Source: an uncultured Lachnospiraceae bacterium
GTDB taxonomy: Bacteria; Bacillota; Clostridia; Lachnospirales; Lachnospiraceae
Direction of reading: 5' to 3'
NCBI GenBank assembly: GCA_945787485.1
Contig: CALZHV010000147.1
Span: forward strand, 1-5,524
Length of the DNA stretch: 5,524 bases
Position numbers and translations under genes: made by a program. Positions 5,104 through 5,524 of the stretch are shown here, one piece after another (within the stretch, counting starts at the first letter, position 1; every line of letters begins with the position of its first letter). A model generated the notes under the pieces. It was not told where the DNA came from. It did not search any database and saw nothing but the letters and a program-made list of their open reading frames with translations.

Positions 5104-5524
5104 TTATATCTGACTATCGTATTCCTTAACACTTGAACAGAACTTAAGAGCATTTTCCCTTGAAATATAACCATGTTTCTCAAGTCTTCTTAAATCCCAG
5201 TTGAGTGTATGCATTCCGACATTAAGTCCACCCTGAAGTGTAGAATTTATCTGATGTGTCTTTGACTCACGAATCATATTTGAAACAGCTTCATTATTAA
5301 TAAGGACCTCTGTTGCCATTACCATTCCTTCTTCAATCTCTCTCGGAACAAGCACCTGTGTAACGACACCCTTTAAAACGCCCGCAAGCTGTGTTCTCGC
5401 CTGATTATGTGCATGTGGCGGATATGCATCAATAATACGTTCTATTGACTGTGCTGCATTGTTTGTATGAAGTGTTGCAAGCACAAGGTGACCTGTTTCA
5501 GCAGCTGTAATTGCCGCACTTATT
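5104..5524 (-). CDS. pilT: Type IV pilus retraction ATPase PilT, C-terminal part
   Basis: The frame is open to the right edge, so the gene starts outside the window; 139 residues are visible. PilT is a hexameric cytoplasmic ATPase that drives type IV pilus retraction and twitching. The visible part opens with the His box, AAETGHLVLATLHTN (residues 7-21). It continues with IERIIDAYPPHAHNQ and a QLAGVLKGVVTQVLVPR strand-helix typical of the family. AVSNMIRESKTHQI (79-92) matches the AIRNLIRE signature that marks retraction ATPases. Its third residue is Ser where the usual motif has Arg. The C-terminus (LEKHGYISRENALKF) has the usual helical ending. The Walker A and B motifs must lie outside the window. 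A terminator 18 nt downstream makes it the last gene of its transcript. Confidence 0.93.
   Translation of the reverse strand, partial: ISAAITAAETGHLVLATLHTNNAAQSIERIIDAYPPHAHNQARTQLAGVLKGVVTQVLVPREIEEGMVMATEVLINNEAVSNMIRESKTHQINSTLQGGLNVGMHTLNWDLRRLEKHGYISRENALKFCSSVKEYDSQI

Overview
The window is AT-rich (roughly one third G+C by eye) and reads as the chromosome of a low-GC Firmicute. Clostridia are likely, probably a Lachnospiraceae-type organism. This rests on the codon bias, the GGGAG/AAAGGGG-type ribosome sites, a SEC-C-tagged methionine aminopeptidase, a clostridial-type PilT, and an IspF of the non-mevalonate pathway. I cannot name the genus. No mobile element, CRISPR array, tRNA or rRNA is visible.

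Region 1 (1-1333, minus strand). ispF (MEP pathway) is followed, with an 11-nt overlap, by a GNAT acetyltransferase that resembles Eis and runs off the left edge. A possible promoter lies just upstream of ispF. IspF carries about 30 extra C-terminal residues ending in a CxxCxxC cluster.

Region 2 (1337-2220, plus strand). A membrane protein is transcribed divergently from ispF. It has two transmembrane segments flanking a TPM-like extracytoplasmic domain whose two halves appear in swapped order compared with the relatives I remember. Its start is unclear. A conserved-looking cytoplasmic tail continues in the -1 frame after the stop, so the gene is frameshifted or decaying.

Region 3 (2256-2298). 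A strong two-way terminator separates the plus-strand gene from the convergent minus-strand operon.

Region 4 (2313-5023, minus strand). A three-gene operon has a consensus-like promoter (TTGACA, 17 nt, TAATAT): SEC-C methionine aminopeptidase (map), then an archaeal-type glycerol-1-phosphate dehydrogenase with a TTG start (egsA-like), then an sce7726-family PD-(D/E)XK-like protein one base downstream. Spacings of 17 nt and 1 nt argue for one transcript. No shared pathway is obvious.

Region 5 (5030-5524, minus strand). This holds the 3' end of a type IV pilus retraction ATPase (pilT) and its hairpin terminator.

Most of the window is ordinary chromosome. The least ordinary items are the rearranged and frameshifted TPM-like protein, the Cys-rich IspF tail, and the G1P dehydrogenase/sce7726 pair behind map.
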